Origin: Macrostomum hystrix
Lineage: Eukaryota > Platyhelminthes > Macrostomidae
Assembly: GCA_950097015.1 (NCBI GenBank)
Contig: CATNEN010000011.1
Span: forward strand, 4,182,501-4,246,500
Direction of reading: 5' to 3'
DNA: 64,000 nt
Part shown: positions 45,235 through 56,372 of the stretch, in pieces
Layout of the letters: each line of letters opens with the position of its first letter
Position numbering within the stretch: position 1 is the first letter of the stretch
Translations under genes and position numbers: made by a program
The notes under the pieces: model-generated
Database searches by the model: none
Told to the model about the DNA's origin: nothing
Seen by the model: the letters and a program-made list of their open reading frames with translations, nothing else

Positions 45235-47462
45235 TCAAAGTCTGAACATACACGGGAAGTCTTCCTGGCTAATGTCTCGTCCCGCAGCAATGTAACCAGC
45301 GATTTGAATTGACGCATCACAGAGTCGGTTCATCGAAGCCGAATCGTTGTAGCTACACAAAAATAGTACCAGCTGAAAATCATGTTTGGAAACATTTTCA
45401 AAGCTGTGCCGAGCTGATGAGCAATAAAAGTCGAACGTGATTTCGATCTCATCACCAATTAGTTTGCACCTGTCAGTGTCAGACAACGCCACTTTTTCAG
45501 TGCAAATATACCAGCAGCCTAAAGCGTTCGGGAACTCGAAGTTAGCCTCAATTAGTTTTGCTTCGTTCGATATGTACTTGCGTTGAAGCTTGGCGCTAAT
45601 GATCCTAATGCTGCAAGACCTAGCTAGCGCTCTGGTGCACAGGTTTTCAACATCATCGAGAGCGTTCTCGGCCAGCCGATTTTTTTCCTCAGCCGATGGC
45701 GCAGCGGCAATCATTGCGGCGTCGTCCTCTTTGTGGCTCGCAGCAGTCGTGGCCTTCAGTGCTTCCGCAGTGACCCTGGCAGTTCTGAGATCCTCGAATT
45801 CCATGGCAGACTGCAGCTTTCGAATCTGCTCACTGAGCTTTGCTTCTGGGATCGCAGGAGACAGCTCCTCCTTAAAACGACTGCGAAGTCCTTCAAGAAG
45901 CTGGATCCGATCGCTGAGTAGTTCATCCCATTCTTTTCGCAGCTCTTCTTTCCTCTTCATCTGCACAGCGAGTTCCTCAGCTGACGCTAGAATCTCCTTC
46001 CATTCGGCCTGGAACATCGGGCGATGCAAAATTTTGTTCTAGAACTCCTGATGCAGAGACCGCAACGCTTTAAATCCTTAAAAAGTTTTGAAGGCCACTT
46101 TTCTAAATTATTTATCGTGGACTTCTTAAGTTAGTAGGCCGAGTGATTTCAACTTTAAACGGATGCATGTAGAAAGCTAATTTTTATGTTGACCTTCTAA
46201 ATTTTGTTTTAAATTCGTAAATAATAGCATTCGCGGTTTATTTATACATACAGTATGGCTATAAACAAGAGCTAGAGTTCAACGTATAACTGGGTATGCT
46301 ATCTTGGTGTATGCAGAAGATACAAACGCGAAATAGCCGTTTAAACTATGTTAATACCGGAAGTTTTTTATAACTGCTACGGCATGTTTACGACTTGACT
46401 TGAGAAATGCAGAAAATGTTAGTAGCTGTGCTAGTTTTCTATGCGCTAATTCGGTAACAAGCATACCTCAAGCTTTAATCGATAAGAGCTGAAGTGTAGC
46501 GCGCAGAAGTTTTTGTCGCACATATTGGACAGGTCGCAGGCTGCTCTGGGACATGGGTTGCCTCCATCATCAGCCTGACAAGTTCCTCTATGAAGAGTCG
46601 AAGAACGAGTAATCAATAGGCTTTTTCTTTCTTCGACTTTGTTTCGCAGCAGTTCGTTTTCGACTGGTCGAGTCATTTTGTCTTGGCAAAGCGGGCAATT
46701 AGCTCTGCTCGAGCCAGCCGAAGACGATAGTCTTGTGTAGCAGGCTCTGCATAGTGAGTGGTGATTACTGCACACAAAGAGTGGGTCGGCGTACAACTCC
46801 AGACATACCGGGCAACTCAAATCGAACTCGCAAAAGTCTGAATTTGTGCCACCTAAAGATAGGTGCAAATTATTTTGTTAGAGTAGAAAATACAGTAGAA
46901 ATGTAAGAAAGCCTAGCCCAGTCAGTGGCACAGCAGCAGCTGGGTGTCACATCCACAGGCAGATGTTGCAAGAAACGAACTCAGACCTCTCAGTGAGTAA
47001 TCCGAAGCGCTAACCACTGGGCTGCAAGCTACCCAAACCTCATTGATAACCCCGATGTGTAGCTGGATAGCGGGTTATTGCTCTTCGCCAAACTTCTCCC
47101 TAAACTTCGACCTGACCAGTTAACCATATCTTTGATCTGAAATGCCATGCCTAAAACTCTAAAACACTGCACAAACCGAAATAATATAAATAATATTTTC
47201 AGGAGGCCTGTAGGCACTATGTTAATACCGAAGCTCTGGGACATGATTTCGTCCGGGCTGACACCAATTTTGCTTGGTGTCAGCGAGAAGGCAATCGATC
47301 TATTTCGCTGACTCCTGAGCACACACGCACTTATAGGTTGGCCCTCGAGAGCGTAAAGCGCACGACAAGCCCCGAAGTCTTCTCTTCCTCGACTGCAAGG
47401 AAAACTAATGGTGTAGTCGAGCTGATGGACTTACCTGTAGTTGGCCTGTCTGTATTGCTCAT
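45235..47462 (-). CDS. RING finger / B-box-like / coiled-coil protein A (TRIM-like, 3 exons)
   Basis: Exons in transcript order are 47462-47435, 46852-46467 and 46038-45235, giving 405 aa with clean GT-AG sites. The RING finger starts at Cys23 (CPVC), continues with CSNHHSLCRAC and ends in CPLC, as in ubiquitin ligases. A second cysteine/histidine cluster (CQADDGGNPC through CDKNFCALHF) occupies the B-box position but has unusual spacing. A long charged helical region follows (QMKRKEELRKEWDELL), probably a coiled coil. The C-terminal 130 residues match no domain I can name; it is not clearly SPRY, NHL or MATH. An E3 ubiquitin ligase role is likely from the RING alone. A paralogue lies at 49820-50762 on the same strand. 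Confidence 0.85.
46905..47036 (-). mobile_element. SINE family B-like, head portion, in RING gene intron 1
   Basis: On the minus strand, CAGCCCAGTGGTTAGCGCTT is A-box-like and is followed by a B-box-like GGTCTGAGTTCG. Sense orientation relative to the gene. Confidence 0.6.
47305..47396 (-). mobile_element. SINE family A fragment
   Basis: A central piece of the body: GCTGACTCCTGAGCACACAC then GGTTGGCCCTCGAGAGCGTA, in RING gene intron 1. Confidence 0.75.
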
Positions 47463-48109
47463 TAGACTTTAAAATCGTTGTGTGAAACAAAATAAAAAAG
47501 CACCTAATGAACGTATTTAATCTTTATCTGCAGTTGTTTGTGACAATGAACACACATTGCTGCACTGCTCTGTCTATTTAAATATTTTCGACTTGCGTAC
47601 AAAAGGAAAAATTGCTAAAGCACGCTTGTAATTGTTCCATTTTTGGAAAGCTTGCACTGAGAGTACTTTTAATAGCCCTGGACAGACAGATATTAAACGG
47701 CAGACAGAAATTCATCCTTAAAAATAGAAGCGAGACCCTTGTGTTTTCGCAATTGAAGCACGTATCCTGTTTGTTATTAAAAGAAGCGAAATTTTATGAA
47801 ACATCCAGGATGAAATCAGTGCATAGACGGTGAGAGCATACTTATTGAATTAAAAGCTCATTTATTCTGCTCTTACTTCTTGGACAGAAGGCGCGGATGT
47901 GGGTGGCGAGGAAGGCGAGAGGCGGGCGAAAGGAGCCCGCTTGTCATGTTCGAGGCAATTTGTGTATTTTTAGCGATATAAAAGCAAAAAATGATTTGAA
48001 GAAACAAATTATTATCAAGTAGATCAAGTAGAAGAGCAGGTGGTAAAAAAGAAAAAAAATTACAAGCGAAGGGCAGAGCACTATGGCACACGCGCTAAAA
48101 AAGCCGGCC

Positions 48110-48359
48110 GCCACCCGCCACCCCACACACCCGCCACCCCAAAAACCCGCCAGCCCACACACCCGCCACCCCACACACCCGCCACCCCAAACACCCGCCA
48201 GCCCACACGCCGGCCACCCCACACACCCGCCACCCCAAACACCCGCCAGCCCAAACATCCGCCAGCCCACACACCCGCCACCCCAAACACCCGCCAGCCC
48301 ACACACCCGCCACCCCACACACCTGCCACGCCACACACCCGCCACCCCACACACCCGGT
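48110..48359. repeat. 16-bp C-rich minisatellite, about 15 units
   Basis: The unit is CCGCCACCCCACACAC with variants CCAGCCC and AAACAC. The plus strand lacks G apart from CG dinucleotides, so the minus strand is very G-rich. Open frames here are repeat translations (PPPHTPATP). Confidence 0.93.
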
Positions 48360-48715
48360 AGAAAAATCAAGCAGGCACTTATCCTTGCTTGTAATTGGAA
48401 TTGCATGTAACAGTACTTCAAGTACTTTTTGCTTTCAAGCGTTATGTTGTTTGGACATGTTTTAGCATAACAGCTACGAGTTATGCTCGCATTTAAATGA
48501 CTAAAAATAGCTTAGAAAGCGCAGTCATCAGTGACATAAGTGGACGTAATCTAGGATCTCAAACCATTTAAGCATACTTCATAATTAGCGAGCACTCGCA
48601 TCAGTTTTTCTTAATCTAAAAGACAATTGAGAATTTCATTTCAATAGTCGTATGTAATTTATATTTATTCATTTTTTATCTACTAGGATTCTCGTTGAAG
48701 CGATGTGAAGGATGA

Positions 48716-48775
48716 GAGGCTGCGTACGGCTGCTCAGTCCATGGACTGGGGAGACGCCACACCCACCTTCAATTA
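48716..48775 (-). mobile_element. SINE family B fragment
   Basis: GGCTGCGTACGGCTGCTCAG and CCATGGACTGGGGAGAC match the end of the copy at 19.9 kb. Confidence 0.6.
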
Positions 48776-49066
48776 CTCGCTTAAGCGAGTGACGTCCTAA
48801 TCGATTTAATATTTTATTAACTGCAATTATTAAGATTTAAAAAGAAAAGCAAAATAAAAAAATGGAAAACTGGGTGCAGAGCGGATCGGCTGGAAAAGTG
48901 TGCTCCCGCCGGCGGAGGGGTGGGTGCAACACGCGCTGCGGGGGTCTATGGTGCTGGGTTTTTCGACTTACGCGCGAAGTCTGGCTGTAGACTAATCTTT
49001 TCCGTGGGACTTTACTAAATAACATTGCAGGCTACTGGGGGAATGGAGGAGAGATGTGGGGTGGGT

Positions 49067-49170
49067 GAGAGGAGAAGGGATGGGGAAGAGGAACAACTGC
49101 AGGGAAGAGGAACAACTGGGGAAGAGGAACAACTGGGGAAGAGGAACAAGTGGGGAAGAGAAACAACTGG
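49067..49170. repeat. 17-bp purine-rich short array
   Basis: About five units of GAACAACTGGGGAAGAG. Confidence 0.85.
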
Positions 49171-49793
49171 CTTCAGGCAGGCCAGACTATCCCAAGCTAT
49201 GCTTAAACCAGGCTCAATTCAGATTCATTGTTCTTCGGGAAAGGCAAGGCAAAACAACCTGCTGCTGCGAGTAGCGCCATGCGCGAATGACTCCTAGCAT
49301 TGGTAGCATTGGGCGAAACAGTCTAGGCTCTTGTCAGGGGAATGCGGATGATTCTGGAGTAGCGCGACCAACCAGTATTTAGAAACCTGGGTCCTCGGAG
49401 CTTATAGCGCCTAGTTTTTCACATAGTTCTTGTTTAGGCAGCAAATGGGCAATGGTGCAACTTCCGCTATAGATCGGGACTTCATTCCTGAATTCGTTAC
49501 GTGGGTCTTAGTTAAGTGCTATTTATCTCTTTTATGTTCCTGCCAACTTTTTCGTAACCTTCCTCCCTTATTCCCCCTTTCGAAGCTGTTCACTTTTGGT
49601 AGGAAAATATATAAAAATATAGCCCAAACACCAGAAATTCTAGTCTACTTAAGGTAAAAAAATGTAAGAATCGCATGAATTCTGAAATCTGTTTAAAATT
49701 AGCACACAAATTATGGACTTTAATAATCACATTCGTCACTTTTGGATTGTGTGAAGGACCTAAGTCACTTGCGGCGCAAAGAACCTTACGAAT

Positions 49794-49799
49794 TTTATT
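49794..49799 (-). promoter_or_regulatory. Poly(A) signal of RING gene B
   Basis: AATAAA on the gene strand lies about 20 bp past the stop. Confidence 0.5.
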
Positions 49800-49819
49800 T
49801 CGCTGCCATCGATGCATAG

Positions 49820-50762
49820 TTAAATGTAGCTCTTAAAAAGTCTTCCCGCAGCAATGATCCAGCGACGAACTCGAAGATACATATTGCGCAGCATTACAAT
49901 TATTGGTCTGGGAGCTAAAGCCTCTTGGTATCGAAGCTCCATCGACTTTACGGTGTCCAACACCTCAAGCTTCATCGCTCTGCGATCCGCACGCGATGGT
50001 GGCGATCCGATCTTTTGCTGACAAACCTTCTGATTGAAATCAACGCCATTCATGGACTGCTTAAGCTTTTGATAGGCTTTCTTTGCCGCACCCATGTCGC
50101 CAGCGCTCAGAAACATTTGGAGTTCGCAAAGTTGCTCTCTAAGACTCGTTGCCCGCGTCTGGTCCGCTTCAGGACGGAGATTTCGTCGCTGCTGCAGCAG
50201 CTCGATGCATTCATCAATAAGTGCGCTCCAGGAATCCTGGAGAGTTGCCTTGCCCTCCGCCTCAGCAGCTTCCGCCTCTCCAAGTGCCATCAGTCTGTAA
50301 CACTCATTCTACAAAGGCGTTGGTATGAAGTCTGTCAAATTGTATTATACGAGCCGTACGTCGACTATTTAATGAAAATGACGCACCATGAAGTTAATCT
50401 CATCAAGAATGAAGTGGACGTTGCAAAGCTTTCTGCTGCAATGATTGCAGTGATTGGTTGCGGGCTCGCTGCACAAGTATAATTTGCCTTCGTTGAGAAT
50501 TTTCTGCTGAAATTGAATCCCGAGATACGAATCCGAGATGCCTGCGCGCTGCAATCAGGCTCCGCATGTGGGAGTTTTCTATCGGTCGCGTAAGCGGCTC
50601 GCGGCACTCCGGACACCGTTTGTTGTTGTCTCGATTGCGCGACACGAGTTTCCGGTGGCATTTGCGGCACAGAGTGTGATGGTTTGGACACACGAAGCAG
50701 GGATCAGTGAATACCTCCAGGCACATCGGACAGCTGATGTCTGCCTCTGGGTTTTGATTCAT
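49820..50762 (-). CDS. RING finger / B-box-like / coiled-coil protein B, with an internal frame break
   Basis: Paralogue of protein A. Exon 1 is 50762-50387 and exon 2 is 50308-49820, separated by a 78-bp GT-AG intron; exon 2 starts in the same place as exon 3 of A (Asn, then Met eight residues on). The RING finger (CPMC, CPNHHTLCRKC, CPEC) is intact. The B-box-like cluster (CSEPATNHCNHC, LCNVHF) is in a different frame. A 22-bp stretch at 50507-50528 begins GT and ends AG on the gene strand; leaving it out restores the frame, gives about 280 aa, and makes the RING to B-box spacing 30 residues against 29 in A. It is either a very short intron, an insertion that broke the gene, or an assembly error elsewhere nearby. 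The C-terminal region is shorter than in A. Confidence 0.72.
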
Positions 50763-53244
50763 AATTTCCGCTCGTCCCTAATGTTGCTCGACACTTAATA
50801 AACTGTTAGCGCTTGCTGATAACAGTAAAATGAGATTCTGGGTGAGATGATTAGGAAAGAATAAATACCTTTCTTCTGCTCAAATGATTCGTTTCTACGA
50901 GCGTATAATTCAGTTATACTTTCTATTGAACAATTTATTTGTCTCTGCCTCTTGTATAGGCCAGCGAGTACACTGCAAAAAAGCTTAAAGGTACTTGAAA
51001 TTTCCAAGAAATTTTATAAATTTTATAGAATAGAGAAAGAGGCTAGATTTCTCGAAAGTTCTTGGAAATCATGGCAATCGGGAAACCGCTTAGTATAAGA
51101 CTTAGAAATCTGAAAAGAACTTGAGAGAAAACTTTCGCCTAGAGGTCAAGCAACTAAGAATAGACAGATTAGATAAACACTCGCCCCGAGTTTTCACTTT
51201 CATTCCAGCGCAACACAGCACGGCCCGGCCTAATCTGACCTGATCCTGCCCGACGTCGGTCCAACGCGACCTGGACCGGCCTGGACTTACCCGAACGGGC
51301 ACGGCCTGACACGACCCGGCTCGGCCCTGCTGGCAACATCGGAGCCAGCCTGGGCCCTATCTGGAGAAGAAACCTGGAGAAGACCGGGACTACACAAGAA
51401 GACCTGATAGACGGAGGGACAGCAACAACAAACACTAGATAAAGGGGACTCCATAGAAACGGGAGCTTTTCCTAACTCAACCAATGCGTTTAGGCTTTTG
51501 ACCCACCCTCCGTAGGACAGGGGTTGGCGTGCCTGCCAACCAAGTAGCCTAATACTTCGCGCTGTTTAAACTCGGGGCTGCGACCCCACTCGATTCATTA
51601 TCACTAAAAACTGTTGATAAAGTTTTACCACCTCCCCAAGGGAGGGATTTTCGATCAATACACGACCCGACGTCACACGGATTTCACACGGAAATCGAAG
51701 CGGAGCGCGGGAAAATAGTCCGTCGCTGATTTTAGTTAGAGAGTCATCTCTGAGCTCTATTAAGTTAGCAATTTAAAACAACTTACGGCGTTTGAGTTCT
51801 ATCTTCATTGAATCCCGAGATACGAATCCGGGAGAGATGACATCAGTCAGCCGAGATACTGAGAGCGATAGTCGTTAGGAGTTATAGCCTTCAAGACAAC
51901 AGACTGCAACAAACCTCTAGACTAGCTTTAAGAAACATTGAAATCCGAGAACAAAACTTAAAGCGCTATACTTAGATTTCAGTCTTTGATACGTATATAC
52001 CAATGCATTTGTTTCTTTAGCAAAGCACTTTATTGGCTTGCTTTATTTCTAACTAAATTATAATAATAGTACACAGAATTGGGCTTTCGTCCCAAAAATG
52101 TGGTCTCTATAAAGGTCTTCTTTTAGCCACACATTTCTGCTCTGATTGGATAGCAAGTCTTCCCATGTGATCCAAACTTTTCTATAAAACTTCTTGATTT
52201 CAGAATATTTAATTGTCTTTAAGGAGGCTTAAGGATTAGTAAAGAAGAAATGCAAATATTAGCAGATTAATCTATAACCTTGAGCCTGTGTGTAACATTC
52301 TGCCCTGAAATCCCGCCCATGTCAAGGCGTCATCTTTAAGATGGCTTGTCACGACAGTTAAAGTTTGCACAGCATCGTGAAGTAACTAAAAAAATAAAAT
52401 AACCTTTGAAGGCTTGTAAAGCATATAAAGCACCTTATCGCCTAATAAAACTAATTAAAAAGCAACATTTTTTGCCGACTCAATCGTAAACACACGCTCA
52501 AATGAAAGTTGGGAGAAGTTTTCACGCAAAATCAAGTCAAGTCGGGTTGCAATACAGATTGGGGTGTGACTAGTCAGTTGAACGGCGGTGGCAATGGTAG
52601 GTGAACAGATTGTAGCAGGAAGATTAACCGATAGGGGCAGTGGTAGGTCAATAGTAAGTGGCAGTAGTGGGTTAATCAGATAGTGGCAGAACAGACCGGC
52701 AGGTAGTGAGCCAGGCAGGGCAGGGAGCGGCAGTGGAGGGGCGCACTGGAGCGGGGTGCGGCGATCAATAGGCTGGCGCAAAGATTTACATAATTTATGC
52801 GGGATAGACTAGAAAATGAACTGGCAGTTGACATTCGCATATGAGCGTGGACGCGCGCGATTGGCTGAGAGGCAAATCGTAATTACGGGTGGCGCAAGGG
52901 GTTCGAATGTACGCTGAAGTCTACTTACGATACGATACGAGTAGCAATCTAGGAAATATACGGAATTGCAAAGGTGGTGACAGCGTAATTACATTTTATA
53001 AAACGGCCTAACTCAGGCCCACATTAATTAAAATTTCATAGCGCCTTCTTCAGAAAGTGACAAGTCACAATAGTTTTACAAAGTTACGCGCATAAGAAAC
53101 AGCAGCTAAAGGTAGTTGCATTTGTTTGAATCAGAAAAAATGTAGCTTTTACACCGCTTAGCCTGCAACAAGTGTTTTAAAGACCTAATACTCGGAAAGA
53201 GTATTAAAGTCTAGTCACCACAACTTGTAAGACTATGATCATGT
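50763..53244. other. Intergenic DNA with GC-rich unclassified block
   Basis: 51180-51860 is GC-richer than its surroundings and looks repeat-like (CGGCCTGACACGACCCGGCT, then CTCCCCAAGGGAGGGATTTT), but no ends or coding sequence could be defined. It contains, at 51807-51830, a 24-bp exact match to RING gene B. No supported gene. Confidence 0.4.
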
Positions 53245-53588
53245 CCGGGGTGAGTGGCAGAACGCTCTAACGCGCTTGCTTCTGGACCAAGATCCCTAAG
53301 CTTTCACTAAAACGGTATTCATTTTGGGCACTGCCGCGGAAAGAAGGCTTTGTTGGGGTTTTCGTGCAATGTCTGCCATTAAGGGCCAACCACCAAGACA
53401 CAGTAAAAGTGTAGCCCGTACACTGCCTGGCGACGAGAAAGTCATGGCAGATGGACACATCTGTGTGAGTGTGTGCTCAGGAGTCAGCGAAATCGGTAGA
53501 ATTCCCCACCTTGCTGGCTCCTGGTCTAGTGTCACCAATGATGGTTTATTGTTCTAAGCCCTCCTGCAAATATTGTTATTAATTTTAA
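53245..53588 (+). mobile_element. SINE family A, full length
   Basis: Head GGGGTGAGTGGCAGAACGCT, degenerate B box, body GAGAAAGTCATGGCAGATGG, and end AAGCCCTCCTGCAAATATTG. GATCATGT flanks it at 53237-53244 and 53589-53596, a likely 8-bp target duplication. Confidence 0.85.
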
Positions 53589-53596
53589 GATCATGT

Positions 53597-55018
53597 TCAG
53601 ACTTTCTACGATTTCCTGCTTGACTTGGCAAGTTAGTTTCGGTTAAACGCTTTTAATATTGTTTCGCCTCTCGGTTTTAACACTTAAACTGAGTGTCACT
53701 GTTCAATGCTCCACTAATTAATTTGCCTCGTATAGACTAGCTATCCATAGACACCAACCAAAGAATTCCTCTGAATAATTTATTGACTTACAGAAAATGT
53801 CACAAAACGATCATCAACGATTTACATATACGCTCGTTGATGTAAGCCACAATAGGGATAATTTTTTCATACCTTTAATATTTTGCTTAATCCCTCTTCA
53901 AATAATTACTCGTGTTTTACTTGTCTCTCCACCGCTGCAGCACTAAATTTTATTATCTAGAGTCATGCGCATTTGTTTTCAAATCTTAAACGCGAGTTCA
54001 AACGCAAATCCAAACTATAGAACGTTAGTGACCTTGTTACGCCATGCAAATTTAAACATTCACTTCAGAATCCTTAATTTCTGTGACGCATTTTACACAC
54101 ATTGAATATTAAAGCATCTTTAACAGTTCTTTAACAAGTCAATTCACCTGCATATTAACTACCTCGCTACCAAGTTTTTCTCTGACCGGTTGTTGCCGTC
54201 AGTTGGTTTACACAAGTGCCCAAGCAAGCCGCGCAAACTGTTTGCTCAGGTTTAGCCCAGGTAAGAGTTTCACATGCGCCTGTTTGCTCAGTTTTTACCT
54301 GCGTGAATATTTTGCCAGAAGTTTTACTAGTCGTGTGGTCCAAACTTGTCGTAAGTCGCAATTAAAAATGCATGGAAACCATGTATGTTCCTTCTCAATT
54401 CTAAAACAGAAAATTCCATTCACTTTGTATAGGCCTACTCAATACCAGATGCGTTCGGGAGAAAACGGAAGGAAAAGGTGTCGCGTTTCACGCCAAAGGA
54501 ATACGAAGCTTAACAGCTTCTGTAGCACTGCTGGCATCGCACCGGCAACGGTTCCCTTGTATTCCACCTTAAGGTAGTTCCAGTTTTAGAATCATTTTGC
54601 GCCAGAGAAGTGTTGCATGCTTCAGCGTGAAAGCCTTGTTTGTAATCACATTTTTTCGTATTTTTCATATTTCTTGTTCCATGAGCAGTGCGTCAGAAGC
54701 CTCCTAAACAAGAATAGAACCATAATTCATATGCATAAGAATTAGCCAGATGATTTTACTACATATAAATGTATTTTATATTCTTATTGTAGAGAAAGAT
54801 TAAAAAAGTGGCGGCTCTTCTTCAGACAATTGTTTGGTGGAGGTGCGTATCGATTCTTAAAAAGTCACACTTTAAACTCTTATACTCGTAGAATATTCTC
54901 AGTAGTTTATAAGCCATTACCGCATTGAAGTACTCTTTTGAGGAAAGGACTCAATAGTTTAAGATATGCTCGATTGGAGTTTCACACTAGAAACTAATGT
55001 TTCGCAAGAGTATCGTCA
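53597..55018. other. Intergenic DNA
   Basis: No supported gene or array. Confidence 0.45.
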
Positions 55019-55912
55019 TCACCGAACCAGAATAGCCAAGTAGTCAGCTACTCGACGGTGGTCTTGCCACGTGACGTTGACTCCGGTGGTGTACATGATG
55101 GTTGGTACAGCCGTAAAATTGAAAAAATCGCACAAATCACTTGCCAGATCGATGACCACAAGGGAGCCAGTGTCGTTGGCGCAATAATATGAGTAATAGG
55201 TGATGTAGAACCGTCTCTGGTATTGGGAGTCAGAGATGCCCTCAATGCGAAAATTATTGAACTGTTTCAACTTCAGGTCAACAATCGGATAGCTATCGAC
55301 GAGTCTGTCTTGGCTAAACCAGTTTGTTTTGTTCACTCTCTCAGAAAATAAGCCAACATCGAATGTGAGCCTCATCACAACTGTAGAGTTCTTGTACAGC
55401 TGCACAATGAACTGCTTGTAGATTAGGCTGGAGATTAGGCGCTGGATATTGTCTAGCACAGTCGAACTGAACGCGCTAGGAAGCGTGGCTGCATCCGGGT
55501 GATCTGGCTGGAGCACATAGTCAGAGTTGAGAGTAGCCGAATTTATCAGATCCCAAATCCGGGTGCCGCAGCCAGTCTTGATGCTCAGGACAATGTGCTG
55601 GAGCGCTACCAGGCTGGAAGGCATGAGCACGATGAAGCTGCAGTCGACTGCGCACAGCCGATAGCGGGGACACATGGCAGCAGTTGTCAGACAAAGGCTG
55701 CTGTTTTTGGCAAGGATTGCCGCCGATGCATTCGCGGACATTGAAGCCGCAATCGAGCACCTAAGCCTGTCCCCTGTGCTCAGAGTGGCAGTCACTGTGC
55801 AGTTGGGAAAGAAGCCATACTGCTTAAATTCGACTCGCTTACTCAGGCATTTTAATGTGCAGGTCACGGGCGCGATTAAGACCAGCGCGAGAGTCAGCAC
55901 AAACAGGTGCAT
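55019..55912 (-). CDS. Secreted cysteine-containing protein A, unknown family
   Basis: Single-exon, 297 aa from the ATG at 55912, which opens a clear signal peptide (MHLFVLTLALVLIAPVTC). An in-frame ATG at 55951 would add 13 polar residues, but it sits almost at the expected transcription start below the TATA box at 55980-55985, so the inner start is preferred. The N-terminal third has about nine cysteines, including PRYRLCAVDC, and several N-glycosylation sequons (for example NCT, NAS, NSS). The remaining two thirds contain the well-conserved stretches YKQFIVQLYKNSTVV and NWFSQDR. I do not recognise the family. It is a paralogue of the gene at 59352-60270; the two are about half identical by eye. 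Confidence 0.78.
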   Translation of the reverse strand: MHLFVLTLALVLIAPVTCTLKCLSKRVEFKQYGFFPNCTVTATLSTGDRLRCSIAASMSANASAAILAKNSSLCLTTAAMCPRYRLCAVDCSFIVLMPSSLVALQHIVLSIKTGCGTRIWDLINSATLNSDYVLQPDHPDAATLPSAFSSTVLDNIQRLISSLIYKQFIVQLYKNSTVVMRLTFDVGLFSERVNKTNWFSQDRLVDSYPIVDLKLKQFNNFRIEGISDSQYQRRFYITYYSYYCANDTGSLVVIDLASDLCDFFNFTAVPTIMYTTGVNVTWQDHRRVADYLAILVR

Positions 55913-55979
55913 TTTCAACTGGGAACTAGCAAAGTCAGTTTGCTGGTCCATCTAAAACAGCCGAGCACTTTGCTGCGAG

Positions 55980-55985
55980 TTTATA
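55980..55985 (-). promoter_or_regulatory. TATA box of secreted protein A
   Basis: TATAAA on the gene strand (CGGCTTATAAACTCGC), about 70 bp above the preferred ATG. Confidence 0.5.
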
Positions 55986-56294
55986 AGCCGATCCTCTTCA
56001 ACTTTCAATGTGAGAAACTTGCGTTTTGGTCGGGGAACCAATAGGAGGCCGACAAACATTTCTAGCGATTCATCAGCCTCTTTGTCTGTCAAATTGTTCA
56101 GTTTTTTAGGCGCTAAACTGTGAAAAATTGTATAACGATAACCGGGCTCCATTACCACCTGCTAGCAATTCCTACCTATTAAGCATTAAGCAAGAAAGAG
56201 GAAGCAAGGAAACAGAAAAATTTTCACACGCAGCGCGAAGAGACAAGGCTGGGCAGCACGCGGGCGCCGGCTGAAATACAACCCAGCTCAAGGC

Positions 56295-56372
56295 GGAGGG
56301 GTGGGTGCCTGGGGTGGGTGCCTGGGGAGGGTGTTTGGGGTGGGTGCCTGGGGTGGGTGCCTGGGATGGGTA
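56295..56372. repeat. 12-bp G-rich short array
   Basis: About six units of GGGTGCCTGGGG; G-quadruplex potential on the plus strand. Confidence 0.85.

Noticed and set aside
45405-45440. Hammerhead ribozyme (CTGATGAG ... GTCGAAC)
   Set aside because: Core-like match only; stems do not form and it lies inside the RING gene A coding exon.
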